From contig CAJUSY010000046.1 in the NCBI GenBank assembly GCA_910589545.1, forward strand, positions 1 through 64,000: DNA of 64,000 nucleotides, written 5' to 3'. A model generated the notes under the pieces. It was given only the letters and a program-made list of their open reading frames with translations, was not told where the DNA came from and ran no database searches. Source of the DNA: Peptoniphilaceae bacterium (GTDB taxonomy: Bacteria > Bacillota > Clostridia > Tissierellales > Peptoniphilaceae). The stretch's first letter is position 1. Each line of letters begins with the position of its first letter. Position numbers and translations under genes: made by a program. Of the stretch, positions 1-8,397 are shown in pieces.

Positions 1-22
1 TCATCGCTAAAGCTATACTGAA

Positions 23-50
23 CCCCCAGTCTAACTGGGGGTTTTCTTCT
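23..50 (+). terminator. Rho-independent terminator of a gene left of the window
   Basis: A 7-bp GC-rich stem (CCCCCAG at 23-29, CTGGGGG at 35-41) is followed by a T-rich run on the plus strand. It implies a rightward gene ending at or before the first bases of the window; too little of that gene is present to identify it. Confidence 0.8.
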
Positions 51-53
51 TAC

Positions 54-80
54 AAAAAAGACGATGAATTTTCATCGTCT
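54..80 (-). terminator. Terminator of the 3D-domain protein gene
   Basis: Read leftwards, a 9-bp perfect stem (59-67 with 72-80) is followed by six T. It lies 19 bases after the stop codon of the 3D-domain gene. Confidence 0.85.
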
Positions 81-98
81 AATTTTCGTAGTAATTTA

Positions 99-1061
99 TT
101 AATTTAAAATTGTAACTCTTACAGTTCTTCTTCCCCAGTTACTGCTTTGAGATTTTGAACCAAATACTAAGTCGATTCTATTTCCTTTGATAGCTCCACC
201 AGTATCTTCCGCTCTTGCGTATCCATAACCTTCGATGTACAATCTAGTTCCCAATGGAATTACATTAGGATCCACAGCTGCTACACCGTATCTAATAGCT
301 GTTCCCATTGCTGTTGTAGAATATCCACCATTTTCTGCAGGATCAGAAGTATATGCAGTAGATCTCATTGTTATAGTTCTTCCTGAAACATTTTGAGGTG
401 CTGATTGTTGTTGTCTTTCTTTTTTGGCTCTTTCTTCTTGTTCTTTTTGTTCTTTTTTTCTTTTTTCAGCAAGTTTTTGGGCTTGGATTTTTCTTTCTTT
501 TTCTAATCTTGCATCTCTATCTTTAGGTGATTCCTTTGTTGTGCTGTTAGCTTTAATATAAGCTATTCTTCCGAAATAAGTAATTCTTAAATTATCTTCA
601 TCAATGTGACCTTTGATTTCTGAGTCTTTGTCGATGACTCCCAATACTTTTGCTTCTTTTTCTTTTGAATCGAAGACTTTAGTTTCAACATTAACCCATC
701 CTTCAAATTTATTTGGATCTGGATTAACTTCTTTTTGTGACAAATATGATTTGTAAATATAACCTTCGATATTCTTCTTATCTTGTGTAAAAGTTATTTT
801 TGCAAAAATCTCTCCAATTTCTTCAACTTTTACAGTGTCACCTTGTTCCAATTCTCCGATTATTTTACTGTGTTCATTTTTCTCTTTAAACAAATCTGTA
901 TCATCATTTATCCAATATTTTTTTGATTTTGTATTTTCACTTGATTTTTGTTCTACTTTAACATTATTCAAATCTTTTGCTTGTGAATTTGATGGTACAA
1001 ATGCTAATAAACTTGTCATAATGACAACCGAAGAATTTAAAATTAACTTTTTAAAATTCAT
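99..1061 (-). CDS. Secreted SH3/3D-domain cell-wall protein (YocH-like)
   Basis: A 320-residue protein with an N-terminal signal peptide (lysines, then a hydrophobic stretch to about residue 28). Two SH3-like segments follow (about 45-110 and 118-175), then a very charged Lys/Glu/Gln linker (about 178-222) and a C-terminal 3D domain (about 228-320). The 3D domain shows the three conserved aspartates in AAVDPN, AEDTGG and RIDLVF. This domain is a double-psi barrel related to MltA-type lytic transglycosylases and is found in wall-associated proteins such as YocH and YabE. The likely role is peptidoglycan binding or cleavage outside the cell. The start follows a clear AGAGGAGA site. A promoter (1116-1144) and a WalR-type box (1251-1267) lie upstream, in keeping with yocH, a WalR target in Bacillus. 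The exact enzymatic activity is not certain. Confidence 0.88.
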   Translation of the reverse strand: MNFKKLILNSSVVIMTSLLAFVPSNSQAKDLNNVKVEQKSSENTKSKKYWINDDTDLFKEKNEHSKIIGELEQGDTVKVEEIGEIFAKITFTQDKKNIEGYIYKSYLSQKEVNPDPNKFEGWVNVETKVFDSKEKEAKVLGVIDKDSEIKGHIDEDNLRITYFGRIAYIKANSTTKESPKDRDARLEKERKIQAQKLAEKRKKEQKEQEERAKKERQQQSAPQNVSGRTITMRSTAYTSDPAENGGYSTTAMGTAIRYGVAAVDPNVIPLGTRLYIEGYGYARAEDTGGAIKGNRIDLVFGSKSQSSNWGRRTVRVTILN

Positions 1062-1115
1062 TTGTATCTCCTCTTTCTTTCATTTAGATTTTTTCTTATT
1101 TTTTACTACTCGGCT

Positions 1116-1144
1116 ATTTTATACAACTCAGAAAAATAATTCAA
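1116..1144 (-). promoter_or_regulatory. Promoter of the 3D-domain gene
   Basis: Read leftwards: TTGAAT (1139-1144), 17-base spacer, TAAAAT (1116-1121). It sits about 55 bases before the start codon, giving a short leader. Confidence 0.65.
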
Positions 1145-1250
1145 GAAAAAGAGATGTGTTTTTTTTCGTTTTAACGATACCCATTTTCATTAAAATGTTT
1201 TGTATCTATTTGCTTAAATTTAATAAATGTTAAATGTTTGAAAATAAGGG

Positions 1251-1267
1251 GTTACAAAAAGGTTACA
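1251..1267 (-). promoter_or_regulatory. WalR (YycF)-type box
   Basis: On the minus strand the sequence is TGTAAC-CTTTT-TGTAAC, an exact fit to the WalR consensus of two TGTWAH hexamers five bases apart. It lies upstream of a gene of the YocH type, a classic WalR target. The distance to the visible -35 box, about 105 bases, is longer than usual. Confidence 0.6.
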
Positions 1268-1467
1268 ATGAGTTTTAAAATCATTTGTTTATTGAGTACA
1301 ACAGTTTAAAGTATTACATTTTTGTAATATTTAGTATGATTTTAATCAAAATTCGTGAAATTTTCTAAATTTCACGAAAAAAATCCCCTGTGAATTAACT
1401 AAATTAAAACATTTAGATAATAAACATGAGGATTGTTAAGATTTTTTTAAATTTAAATATTGATAGT

Positions 1468-1848
1468 CTAAAGTTCTCCTAGTTCCTTTTTTAATTCATA
1501 AACAAGTTTATTTTCAACCTTATCTATATCCATGACAAAATTCATTAAACCTCCAAACAATGATTTGTTGTGAAGTTTCATATCCACATCTACAAAACTT
1601 CCAGAATTTGTATCTCCAAAATCAAAATTCAAATACCCATCTATGGTTTTTGAATTCAAATCGATGTACATTTTTTCGTTTTCTACAAGCTCTTTAATTG
1701 TATAAGTCATAGAAACTCCCAAATTATCTATTACATATTGGTTTTCAACTCCAGTAGGTTTTGAATTATCTAATAATTTATCTTTTATTGTTTGAAAAAC
1801 TCTACTTTTGTCTGATTTAAATTCTTCTCTTTTTTTTAGTTCACTCAT
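1468..1848 (-). CDS. SRPBCC-like small protein of unknown function
   Basis: A 126-residue soluble protein with no signal peptide or membrane segment. Its alternating hydrophobic/polar pattern, with a helix at the C terminus, and its overall length fit a START/SRPBCC (Bet v1-like) fold; this is an impression from the sequence pattern, not a recognised family match. It overlaps the end of hemZ by 8 bases and so is probably translationally coupled to it. A role in binding a hydrophobic ligand is possible but not shown. The region downstream, before the intergenic stretch, has no strong terminator. Confidence 0.6.
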   Translation of the reverse strand: MSELKKREEFKSDKSRVFQTIKDKLLDNSKPTGVENQYVIDNLGVSMTYTIKELVENEKMYIDLNSKTIDGYLNFDFGDTNSGSFVDVDMKLHNKSLFGGLMNFVMDIDKVENKLVYELKKELGEL

Positions 1849-3148
1849 TTATAATTTCCACCTTTCGTTTTATTATTTCGTCTAGTTTTTCTGAATAATC
1901 CCTTAAATTTTTGTAGTTTGTGTATTTTATTATATCATCTTTTATGATCTTAGAATTGGCAGTCATTCCAAAACCTATTATGCTTTCCAATTCCTCGTTG
2001 ATTACAATATTGTATCTTGATGGATAATCCTTGCAATATCCGATGTTTTCCATATTATTCAGGATGTTTTTCTGACGATACAAATAATACGGCTTATAGT
2101 CATTCTCCAAAGTCCATGCTTTTACAAGCTGCATTTGCTTTTCTGCAATGTTTTCTTCAAAAATTGCTTTATCGTATTTTTGCGAATACTTACTTCCATT
2201 TTTAATAGACAAAGTGTGAAATGTTATATTATCAGGCTGTAGTCCTCTTAAAATTTCCAGATTTTCTCTAGTATTGGTTACATCATCATACAATAATCCC
2301 AATATAAAATCCATATTCACGACAAATCCTAAGTTTTTGGCTTGAGTGTACAAATCAAGCAAATTATCATTATTTTGAATTCGTCCCATTTCTTTCAAAG
2401 CTTTTTCGTTAAAAGTTTGTGGATTAAGGCTAATCCTTGTCACATTATACTTTTCTAACAACTTCAATTTCTCATAATCCAAGCTATCTTCACGTCCAGC
2501 TTCGAATGTGTATTCTAATAGGTCATCTGAAACAAAACAATTTTCAATCACTTTCAAAAGCTTTTCTAGCATTGTATTATCCAAACTTGTCGGAGTTCCA
2601 CCTCCTACATAAATTGTTTTGATTTTGAGCTTATCGATACTCTTCGAAACTTCTGTGATTTCTTTTATTAAATATCCAAGATATTCTTCTCTTCTGTCGT
2701 TGTTTTTGTAAACTATTGTTGGGAAAGAACAATAATCGCATCTGCTAGGGCAAAATGGAATATTGATATATATATTGAAGTTTTTTTCGTCAAAATCCAT
2801 AACAGACTGAATTTTATCGATGTCTCTTAAAAGTTTCAAGTTATCATCATTTATCAAATACATTCTTCTTAATTCTTCATCACTGTGATTTTTCAAAATC
2901 TTCGAAGGCTTTGTTCCAGTTAGTATCCCCCAATCATTCGTGTAATTGTATCTTATTGAAAATAACTTGTACAGTATTTTCTTCAGTTCTATCCTAGAAT
3001 TAAATGTGTATGTTTTGTCTTTAATCACATAATCCTTTCCAACTACAAAATCACTCTTTCCAAATTTCAGGTTTTGTTTGGAATCAAATATCGTAAAAAT
3101 ATCTATGCACTCTTTTTGATATCTTTTGTCTTCTAATTGTATTTTCAT
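1841..3148 (-). CDS. hemZ: Coproporphyrinogen III dehydrogenase-like radical SAM protein HemZ
   Basis: A 435-residue radical SAM protein. The first 120 residues form the N-terminal extension typical of HemZ. The cluster motif CPSRCDYC (Cys133, Cys137, Cys140) follows an INIPF segment, and the glycine-rich GGGTPTSL motif comes next. The C-terminal part matches the HemN-type domain. HemN-family enzymes decarboxylate coproporphyrinogen III without oxygen; HemZ proteins are a Firmicute branch whose exact substrate is less certain. No other haem gene is nearby. No good ribosome binding site precedes the ATG, so expression may depend on read-through from the nrdB side, although a hairpin (3167-3193) lies between. 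Confidence 0.85.
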   Translation of the reverse strand: MKIQLEDKRYQKECIDIFTIFDSKQNLKFGKSDFVVGKDYVIKDKTYTFNSRIELKKILYKLFSIRYNYTNDWGILTGTKPSKILKNHSDEELRRMYLINDDNLKLLRDIDKIQSVMDFDEKNFNIYINIPFCPSRCDYCSFPTIVYKNNDRREEYLGYLIKEITEVSKSIDKLKIKTIYVGGGTPTSLDNTMLEKLLKVIENCFVSDDLLEYTFEAGREDSLDYEKLKLLEKYNVTRISLNPQTFNEKALKEMGRIQNNDNLLDLYTQAKNLGFVVNMDFILGLLYDDVTNTRENLEILRGLQPDNITFHTLSIKNGSKYSQKYDKAIFEENIAEKQMQLVKAWTLENDYKPYYLYRQKNILNNMENIGYCKDYPSRYNIVINEELESIIGFGMTANSKIIKDDIIKYTNYKNLRDYSEKLDEIIKRKVEIINE

Positions 3149-3166
3149 ATGCTTAAATTAAATAAT

Positions 3167-3193
3167 CCGGCATTTCCTGTATAAAAATGCCGG
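3167..3193 (-). terminator. Hairpin after nrdB (aro operon end)
   Basis: A 9-bp perfect stem (CCGGCATTT with AAATGCCGG) lies just after the nrdB stop. The run after it, read leftwards, is AT-rich rather than pure T, so termination may be partial. Confidence 0.6.
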
Positions 3194-3200
3194 GTATATT

Positions 3201-4244
3201 TTATAAATCGTCTTCTATTATAGCTGACTTAGAATAAGCTGATGGTTTTGCTTCGAAGAAATCTGTCTTGATTTTATTTGGGTCAGAATATTCGCTTACC
3301 CATTTCATTGAAGGAATTTCTCTTTCGTAACCTGGATAGATAACTCCAAAACCAAGTCCTGTTGATCTCAAATTACCCAAGTATTTGATGTAATCTTCAA
3401 CCATTTTGATGGATAAGCCTTGGATTTTTTCACCGATAACGTATTTTGCCCATTCTATTTCAGCTTCTGAGCCTTGTTTTATCATTTCTTTGTATTGGGC
3501 ATTTTTTTCTTCAGTAAATAATTCTGGACGTTCTTTTTTCAAATCTAAAATCATCGATCTGAACAACCACAAGTGAGTGTTTTCATCTCTGTTGATGTAT
3601 CTGATTTCTTGTACAGTTCCCGGCATTTTGCCCATTCTTCCCAAATTATAGAAGAACATAAATCCAGAATAGAAATAAATTCCTTCCAAGATATAATTTG
3701 CGATGAGAGCTTTCATGAAGTTTTGTTCGCTTTTTTCTTTAAAAAAGTCGTTGTATTGATCTCCAATAAATCTATTTCTTTCTAACAAAAACTCATCATC
3801 TTTCCATTGGTATAAAATGTCTGTTCTTTCTTCTGGAGAACAAATGGTATCCAAAATATAACTGTAAGATTGTGAGTGAATAGATTCTTGGAATGCTTGA
3901 ATGGATAAGCACAAGTTTATTTCATTAGCAGTGATGTATGCTTCCAAATTTGGAAGTTGTGCAGTTTGTAAACTATCCAAGTAAATCAAAAACGATAAAA
4001 TCTTGTCGTAAGCAATCTTTTCGTCTTCCGATAAATTTCTGTAATCTTTGATATCTTGATTCAAGTTGATTTCTTCTGGAATCCAGAAGTTATTCATAGC
4101 TTGTCTGTACCATTCACTTGTCCAAGAGTATTTTATGTTGTTAAAATCGTTCAAATTAGTAGTATTGCCATTAATTATTTTTCTCTTTGATAATTCAATA
4201 TCTCCGTGTTCATTAAATAAACCACGTTTTTGTAATTCGTCCAT
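3201..4244 (-). CDS. nrdB: Class I ribonucleotide reductase beta (radical) subunit
   Basis: This protein of 347 residues holds the diiron/tyrosyl radical cofactor that starts reduction of ribonucleotides to deoxyribonucleotides. All expected residues are present, numbered from the chosen start: metal ligands Asp90, Glu120, His123, Glu187, Glu221 and His224, and the radical tyrosine Tyr127 in ESIHSQSY. The start is the ATG after AGGAGGAGC; an in-frame ATG seven codons earlier would place the Shine-Dalgarno inside the coding sequence. It begins 28 bases after aroQ and appears to be the last gene of the aro transcript. The alpha subunit gene (nrdA/nrdE) is not in the window, which is unusual because the two are normally adjacent. 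Confidence 0.92.
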   Translation of the reverse strand: MDELQKRGLFNEHGDIELSKRKIINGNTTNLNDFNNIKYSWTSEWYRQAMNNFWIPEEINLNQDIKDYRNLSEDEKIAYDKILSFLIYLDSLQTAQLPNLEAYITANEINLCLSIQAFQESIHSQSYSYILDTICSPEERTDILYQWKDDEFLLERNRFIGDQYNDFFKEKSEQNFMKALIANYILEGIYFYSGFMFFYNLGRMGKMPGTVQEIRYINRDENTHLWLFRSMILDLKKERPELFTEEKNAQYKEMIKQGSEAEIEWAKYVIGEKIQGLSIKMVEDYIKYLGNLRSTGLGFGVIYPGYEREIPSMKWVSEYSDPNKIKTDFFEAKPSAYSKSAIIEDDL

Positions 4245-4272
4245 TGCTCCTCCTAAATATTTCATAATTATA

Positions 4273-4701
4273 TTATATTCTATTTACAAAAAAATCGATA
4301 GCTTCGATATATCCATCCACGCCTTTTCCCTTTATAATTTTTTTAGCAAAAAAAGATACATAAGAAATCTTTCTGAAATCTTCCCTTTCATCTACATCTG
4401 ATAGATGCACCTCAACTGTGTCTACATCTACAGCTTTCAATGCATCTAAAATGGCAACAGAAGTATGCGTGTATGCTGCAGGATTGATGATTATTCCATC
4501 TGCTTTTTGATATGCACTTTGAATAATATCCACGATTTCTCCCTCGTGATTTGATTGATAAAATTCAACATCTATTTGTTTTTTTGCACAGTACAATCTT
4601 ATTTTGCTTTCAATATCTTTTAAAGTCAATGTGCCGTAAATTTCAGGCTCTCTTATTCCCAGCATATTCAAATTTGGACCATTAATAATAAATAGTTTCA
4701 T
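4273..4701 (-). CDS. aroQ: Type II 3-dehydroquinate dehydratase
   Basis: A 142-residue enzyme that dehydrates 3-dehydroquinate to 3-dehydroshikimate, step three of the shikimate pathway. The N terminus carries the type II signature NGPNLNMLGIREPEIYG with its catalytic Arg and Tyr. The NPAAYTHTS segment and VEVHLSD near residue 100 supply the catalytic histidine and substrate contacts. Length is normal for the dodecameric type II family. It overlaps the end of the aroE-aroK fusion by 20 bases. Confidence 0.95.
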   Translation of the reverse strand: MKLFIINGPNLNMLGIREPEIYGTLTLKDIESKIRLYCAKKQIDVEFYQSNHEGEIVDIIQSAYQKADGIIINPAAYTHTSVAILDALKAVDVDTVEVHLSDVDEREDFRKISYVSFFAKKIIKGKGVDGYIEAIDFFVNRI

Positions 4702-5893
4702 TAAAATCCTCCACGATTAATTTGGCAGTTTTTTTGGCATTGTAATTGTTGAAATACTTATCGCTAAACCTTCGATACAAATAATTTCTGTTTTGTCTGA
4801 TTTCATTCATAGTGTTCGATTTGTAAATTGGTCTGTTTTTTCGTGATAATTTACTGTTCGGTCTATCAATCCAATAAATCACAGAATTTTGATGCAGATA
4901 GTAAAAATTCTTCTTAGTAGTCACAGCTCCACCTCCAGTTGCAATTACCAAGTTCTTCTTCTTGGAAAATTCTTCCAATACTTCAGATTCTATATCTCTG
5001 AAATATTTTTCACCTTTTAGTGCAAAAATATCGTTAATATTTCCGTATCTTTGTGTGATGATTTTATCTATATCGATAAGCTTTTTGTCTGTTGTTTTAG
5101 CAATTATTTTCGCAACAGTACTTTTGCCACATCCGGGCATACCAACAAGCGCTATGTTCATGTTCTTGGTTCTAATTTTTTGAACTATTTTTTCTACAAC
5201 ATCATCGTCAATCTTTTTCGAAGTGAAAATCTCACAAGCTTTGACAGCTTGATACACCAACATTCTCAATCCATTGTCGTTTGGTATTCTAAGCCTATCA
5301 CAATCCATCAACAAAGAAGTTTTATTGGGATTGTAAATCACATCAAACACTGCCTTTGGTTTGATTTTGCTAATTTTGACAACTGATTTTAAATTATTCG
5401 GATACATTCCCACAGGAGTAGCATTAATCAGAACATCACAATTTTTATAATAATCTATGTCTTCAAAATTGTGCTCACCTTTTCTAGAAATCACTTTAAT
5501 AGTTTTCGCTTCAAGCCTAGTCGCACATTCTACGGCAGTTTTGCTTGTCGCGCCATCTCCTAAAATCACGACTTCTTTTCCTTTTAAGTCGACAATTCGA
5601 CTAATCATGTATTCCATTCCATCGATATCAGTGTTGTATCCTTTGATAGTATCGTCGAATTTAATTGTGTTTACACAACCGATTTTTTTAGCATCTTCAC
5701 TCATTTCATCCAAATATTTTATTACATCTTCTTTGTACGGAATAGTTACGTTGATTCCATTTATGTCCTTTCTTTTGAAAAATCTATCCAAATCATCTTC
5801 TTCAAAATACTCGTACTTGTAATATCCCAATAATTCGTGGATTTCTTTTGAATAACTGTGCTTTAAAGTTTGTCCTAATAGTCCGTATTTCAT
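4682..5893 (-). CDS. Bifunctional shikimate dehydrogenase / shikimate kinase (AroE-AroK fusion)
   Basis: A single reading frame of 403 residues with two complete domains. Residues 1 to about 243 are an AroE: NVTIPYK with catalytic Lys54, YNTDIDG with Asp89, and the NADP-binding loop GDGATSKTA. Residues about 244-403 are a shikimate kinase: P-loop GMPGCGKST (251-259), IDID (273-276), an RD in GEKYFRDIES for shikimate binding, ATGGGAV, and RPIY of the lid. A methionine at 245 marks the old kinase start and there is hardly any linker. The protein would reduce 3-dehydroshikimate and then phosphorylate the shikimate. The two genes are usually separate in bacteria. It overlaps chorismate mutase by 4 bases (ATGA) and aroQ by 20. 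Confidence 0.93.
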   Translation of the reverse strand: MKYGLLGQTLKHSYSKEIHELLGYYKYEYFEEDDLDRFFKRKDINGINVTIPYKEDVIKYLDEMSEDAKKIGCVNTIKFDDTIKGYNTDIDGMEYMISRIVDLKGKEVVILGDGATSKTAVECATRLEAKTIKVISRKGEHNFEDIDYYKNCDVLINATPVGMYPNNLKSVVKISKIKPKAVFDVIYNPNKTSLLMDCDRLRIPNDNGLRMLVYQAVKACEIFTSKKIDDDVVEKIVQKIRTKNMNIALVGMPGCGKSTVAKIIAKTTDKKLIDIDKIITQRYGNINDIFALKGEKYFRDIESEVLEEFSKKKNLVIATGGGAVTTKKNFYYLHQNSVIYWIDRPNSKLSRKNRPIYKSNTMNEIRQNRNYLYRRFSDKYFNNYNAKKTAKLIVEDFNETIYY

Positions 5894-6141
5894 TTCAAAT
5901 TATCCTGAATTTTTTTTGATTCTAGTAAAATTTTGGATTCAACTTCCTTTATATTGTCGTGGTATTTTAAATTTGTTTGTTCTATTTTTTCAAAAATTTC
6001 CTTTTCTCTCGATTTGTCTTCTGTTTCAATATTATTCTTTGTTTTAAAATCGCCAATTTCAGAACAAATCTCAAATCTTTTCTCTAATAATCTGGCGATT
6101 TCAGAATCAATTTTATCTATTTCTTTCCTAAATCTTTCCAT
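5890..6141 (-). CDS. Chorismate mutase (AroQ class, small monofunctional)
   Basis: An 83-residue all-helical protein matching the AroQ-class chorismate mutase domain. It starts with RKEIDKIDSEIARLLEKR, where the Arg/Lys residues contact chorismate, and has the KTKN and KSREKEIFEKI segments of helix 2. It converts chorismate to prephenate. No fused prephenate dehydratase or dehydrogenase is present and neither enzyme occurs in the window. It overlaps aroC by 25 bases and the aroE-aroK fusion by 4. Confidence 0.88.
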   Translation of the reverse strand: MERFRKEIDKIDSEIARLLEKRFEICSEIGDFKTKNNIETEDKSREKEIFEKIEQTNLKYHDNIKEVESKILLESKKIQDNLK

Positions 6142-7208
6142 CCATACTCCTTTAACAAATCGTAAATCACAAATGCAGTGATTGATTCCATCACGCTCAC
6201 AGCCCTTATTCCAATACTTGGATCATGTCGTCCCTCAACAGTAAGCTTAGTATTTGTTTTGTTTTTCAAATCAACGCTATCTTGTGTCAATCCAATTGAT
6301 GCTGGTGGTTTGAATGTGACAACTGAAGTTATTGGCATTCCCGTTGAAATTCCTCCCAATATTCCTCCGTTGTTATTCGTTTTTGTTTTGATTTGTTCAT
6401 TTTCAAAATAATAGCAATCATTAACATTTGACGCATTTGAATTATCAAATGATTTGCCCAAACCAAATTCTACAGATTTAACAGCTCCAATTCCAAAATA
6501 AGCCTGTGATAATCTCGATTCAATGGAATCAAAAAGGGTATCCCCGACTCCCGCTCTCAAATTATACACTACTGTTTCAACACTTGATCCAATGGAGTCT
6601 TTTTTATCTCTCAATTCATCAATTCTATTATTTATCTTATCAATTATCTCATCATTGATTACTTCAATATCTTTATCCGTCATGTAACTGTAATCTGTAA
6701 ATTGTAACTCATCGAATTTTTCATCGACAATATCGCCAAGAGAATACAAATGGCTAAACACAAATACACCATGTTTTTTCAAAATTTCTTTTGCGATAAA
6801 TCCTGCAACGTTGATGATCGCTGTTAGTCTACCCGAAAAATGTCCACTACCATTGATATCATTAAATCCATCAAATCTAACTGTCGCAGGATAATCTGCG
6901 TGAGATGGCCTAGGTGTGTTGTAAATATTTGAATAATCTTTTGAATGGTGATCTGAGTTTTTGATTAAAAAAGAAATCGGAGCTCCAGTTGTAGTATCGT
7001 TCATAATTCCAGATACAAATTCTACCTCATCAGATTCTTTTCTAAGTGTAGTGTTGGATTTGCCCGGAGATCTTCTTTTCATATGAAGTCTTAATTTTTC
7101 ATAATCGATTTTAAATCCCGGCTCAACTCCTTCAATAACTCCGCCAATCATGCTGCCGTGGGATTCTCCCCACACAGTTAATCTCACTAATTTACCTATA
7201 GATGACAT
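6117..7208 (-). CDS. aroC: Chorismate synthase
   Basis: A protein of about 363 residues that removes phosphate from EPSP to form chorismate, using reduced FMN. Family signatures include LTVWGESHG near the N terminus, the RRSPG segment, the FDGFNDINGSGHFSGR region, GIGAVKSVEFG and EGRHDPSIGIRAVSVMES near the C terminus. An ATG and an adjacent upstream in-frame GTG (7211) are both possible starts; I prefer the ATG because homologues begin with MSS. It overlaps the end of aroA by 17 bases. Confidence 0.95.
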   Translation of the reverse strand: MSSIGKLVRLTVWGESHGSMIGGVIEGVEPGFKIDYEKLRLHMKRRSPGKSNTTLRKESDEVEFVSGIMNDTTTGAPISFLIKNSDHHSKDYSNIYNTPRPSHADYPATVRFDGFNDINGSGHFSGRLTAIINVAGFIAKEILKKHGVFVFSHLYSLGDIVDEKFDELQFTDYSYMTDKDIEVINDEIIDKINNRIDELRDKKDSIGSSVETVVYNLRAGVGDTLFDSIESRLSQAYFGIGAVKSVEFGLGKSFDNSNASNVNDCYYFENEQIKTKTNNNGGILGGISTGMPITSVVTFKPPASIGLTQDSVDLKNKTNTKLTVEGRHDPSIGIRAVSVMESITAFVIYDLLKEYGWKDLGKK

Positions 7209-8397
7209 CACTGCCCAACCTTTCTATTTCATCAAAAAACGATGGATAAGATTTCTTCACAGCTTCCCAATCTTTTATCTCAACTTCTTTTGTAATGATC
7301 GAAGCTATTGCAGTCGCCATTACAATTCTGTGATCATCAAAAGAATTTACGACTGCAGGCTTCATTTCTGATTTGTAGATTACGAGATTATCTCCTTCTA
7401 TCTCGCAGTTTACGCCGAATGATTTTAACATATCGTAAGTTGATTGAATTCTATCCGATTCTTTTAACCTCAATCTTTTAGCGTTTTTTAGCACCGATTT
7501 GTCGCATTTTTGAGACAAAACCACTGCCAAAATCACAAATAAATCTGGTATTTGTGATATATCAATTTCACAGTAACCTCTGTTTTTATTTATTTTTTCT
7601 AATAATTCAACTATTTTTCTGTCTGCTTGAACTGAGTCCATGTTTAAGTTCTCAACATTTATATCTGCTCCTAGTGCGTTTGCACACAAGAAAAAGGAAG
7701 CATTGGACCAATCAGCTTCAACGATAATTTCCCCTGGTGATTTTAATGCCCCAGGTTTTACAATAACTTTATCTGACAAAATCTCTGAATCAACACCAAA
7801 AATTTTCAAGCATTCTTGTGTAATTTTGATATAACCTGTTGATTCCATTTTTGATGTTATTTTGATTTCACAGCCACCAATAAGCGGTGCAATCATCATA
7901 ATCGCAGAAATATATTGGCTGGAAACATCTCCCGGAAATTCAAAATCAATTTTGTGAAAAGTCCCATCAACTGTAAATGGAAGCTTATCATCGCTAAAAG
8001 TAAGTCCTGACAATTTCAATTGATCAATCAATTCTTCTATAGGTCTATCTTGCAATCTTCCGCTGCATTTTATGTTAGTTTTCTGAGATAAGAAACTAAC
8101 CAATGGAAGCAAAAATCTTAAAGTTGACCCAGAGTCATTCACATTGATATCCGACACATCTTTTTGAAAAAATGAAGGATGAACTGTAACTTCTTTTCCG
8201 TTAATTTCTATCTCCACACCCAAATTTCTCAAACAATCGATAGTTGTCATTATATCGTTTGAAAATTCGTTAATAACAATAGTCGTATCTGTATCTGCAA
8301 CACTTGCCAATATCAAAAACCTGTGTGCAAATGATTTTGACGATATAGCATTTATCGTTCCTTTTAATTTATCTGTTTTAATCTTCATAAATATCAC
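7192..8397 (-). CDS. aroA: 3-phosphoshikimate 1-carboxyvinyltransferase (EPSP synthase)
   Basis: A 401-residue enzyme that joins PEP and shikimate-3-phosphate to EPSP. Visible motifs are SSKSFAHR near residue 20 (substrate-binding Lys and Arg), SGSTLRF near 90, QDRPI near 120, and RLRLKESDRI followed by FDDHRIVMA in the C-terminal lobe. The SGSTLRF form, rather than NAGTAMRP, is common in clostridial enzymes. The GTG at 8397 has an AAAGG six bases away; an in-frame ATG at 8388 is an alternative start. It overlaps aroB by 20 bases and aroC by 17. Confidence 0.94.
   Translation of the reverse strand: MIFMKIKTDKLKGTINAISSKSFAHRFLILASVADTDTTIVINEFSNDIMTTIDCLRNLGVEIEINGKEVTVHPSFFQKDVSDINVNDSGSTLRFLLPLVSFLSQKTNIKCSGRLQDRPIEELIDQLKLSGLTFSDDKLPFTVDGTFHKIDFEFPGDVSSQYISAIMMIAPLIGGCEIKITSKMESTGYIKITQECLKIFGVDSEILSDKVIVKPGALKSPGEIIVEADWSNASFFLCANALGADINVENLNMDSVQADRKIVELLEKINKNRGYCEIDISQIPDLFVILAVVLSQKCDKSVLKNAKRLRLKESDRIQSTYDMLKSFGVNCEIEGDNLVIYKSEMKPAVVNSFDDHRIVMATAIASIITKEVEIKDWEAVKKSYPSFFDEIERLGSDVIYR

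Larger units (their letters stand above)
1062..1467. other. Intergenic region with promoter and WalR-type box
   Basis: A 406-base stretch without a credible gene. It holds the leftward promoter of the 3D-domain gene and a perfect WalR-type direct repeat, both listed separately. There is also a short dyad at about 1313-1329 (ATTACA and TGTAAT separated by a few T). The rest is AT-rich sequence in which I see nothing further. Confidence 0.6.

Noticed and set aside
1..22. End of a gene at the left edge
   Set aside because: Stop codons exist in more than one frame and only a few codons are visible; only its terminator can be supported.
835..1233. Plus-strand open frame of 132 codons
   Set aside because: It runs antisense to the 3D-domain gene and its promoter; composition is that of a shadow frame.
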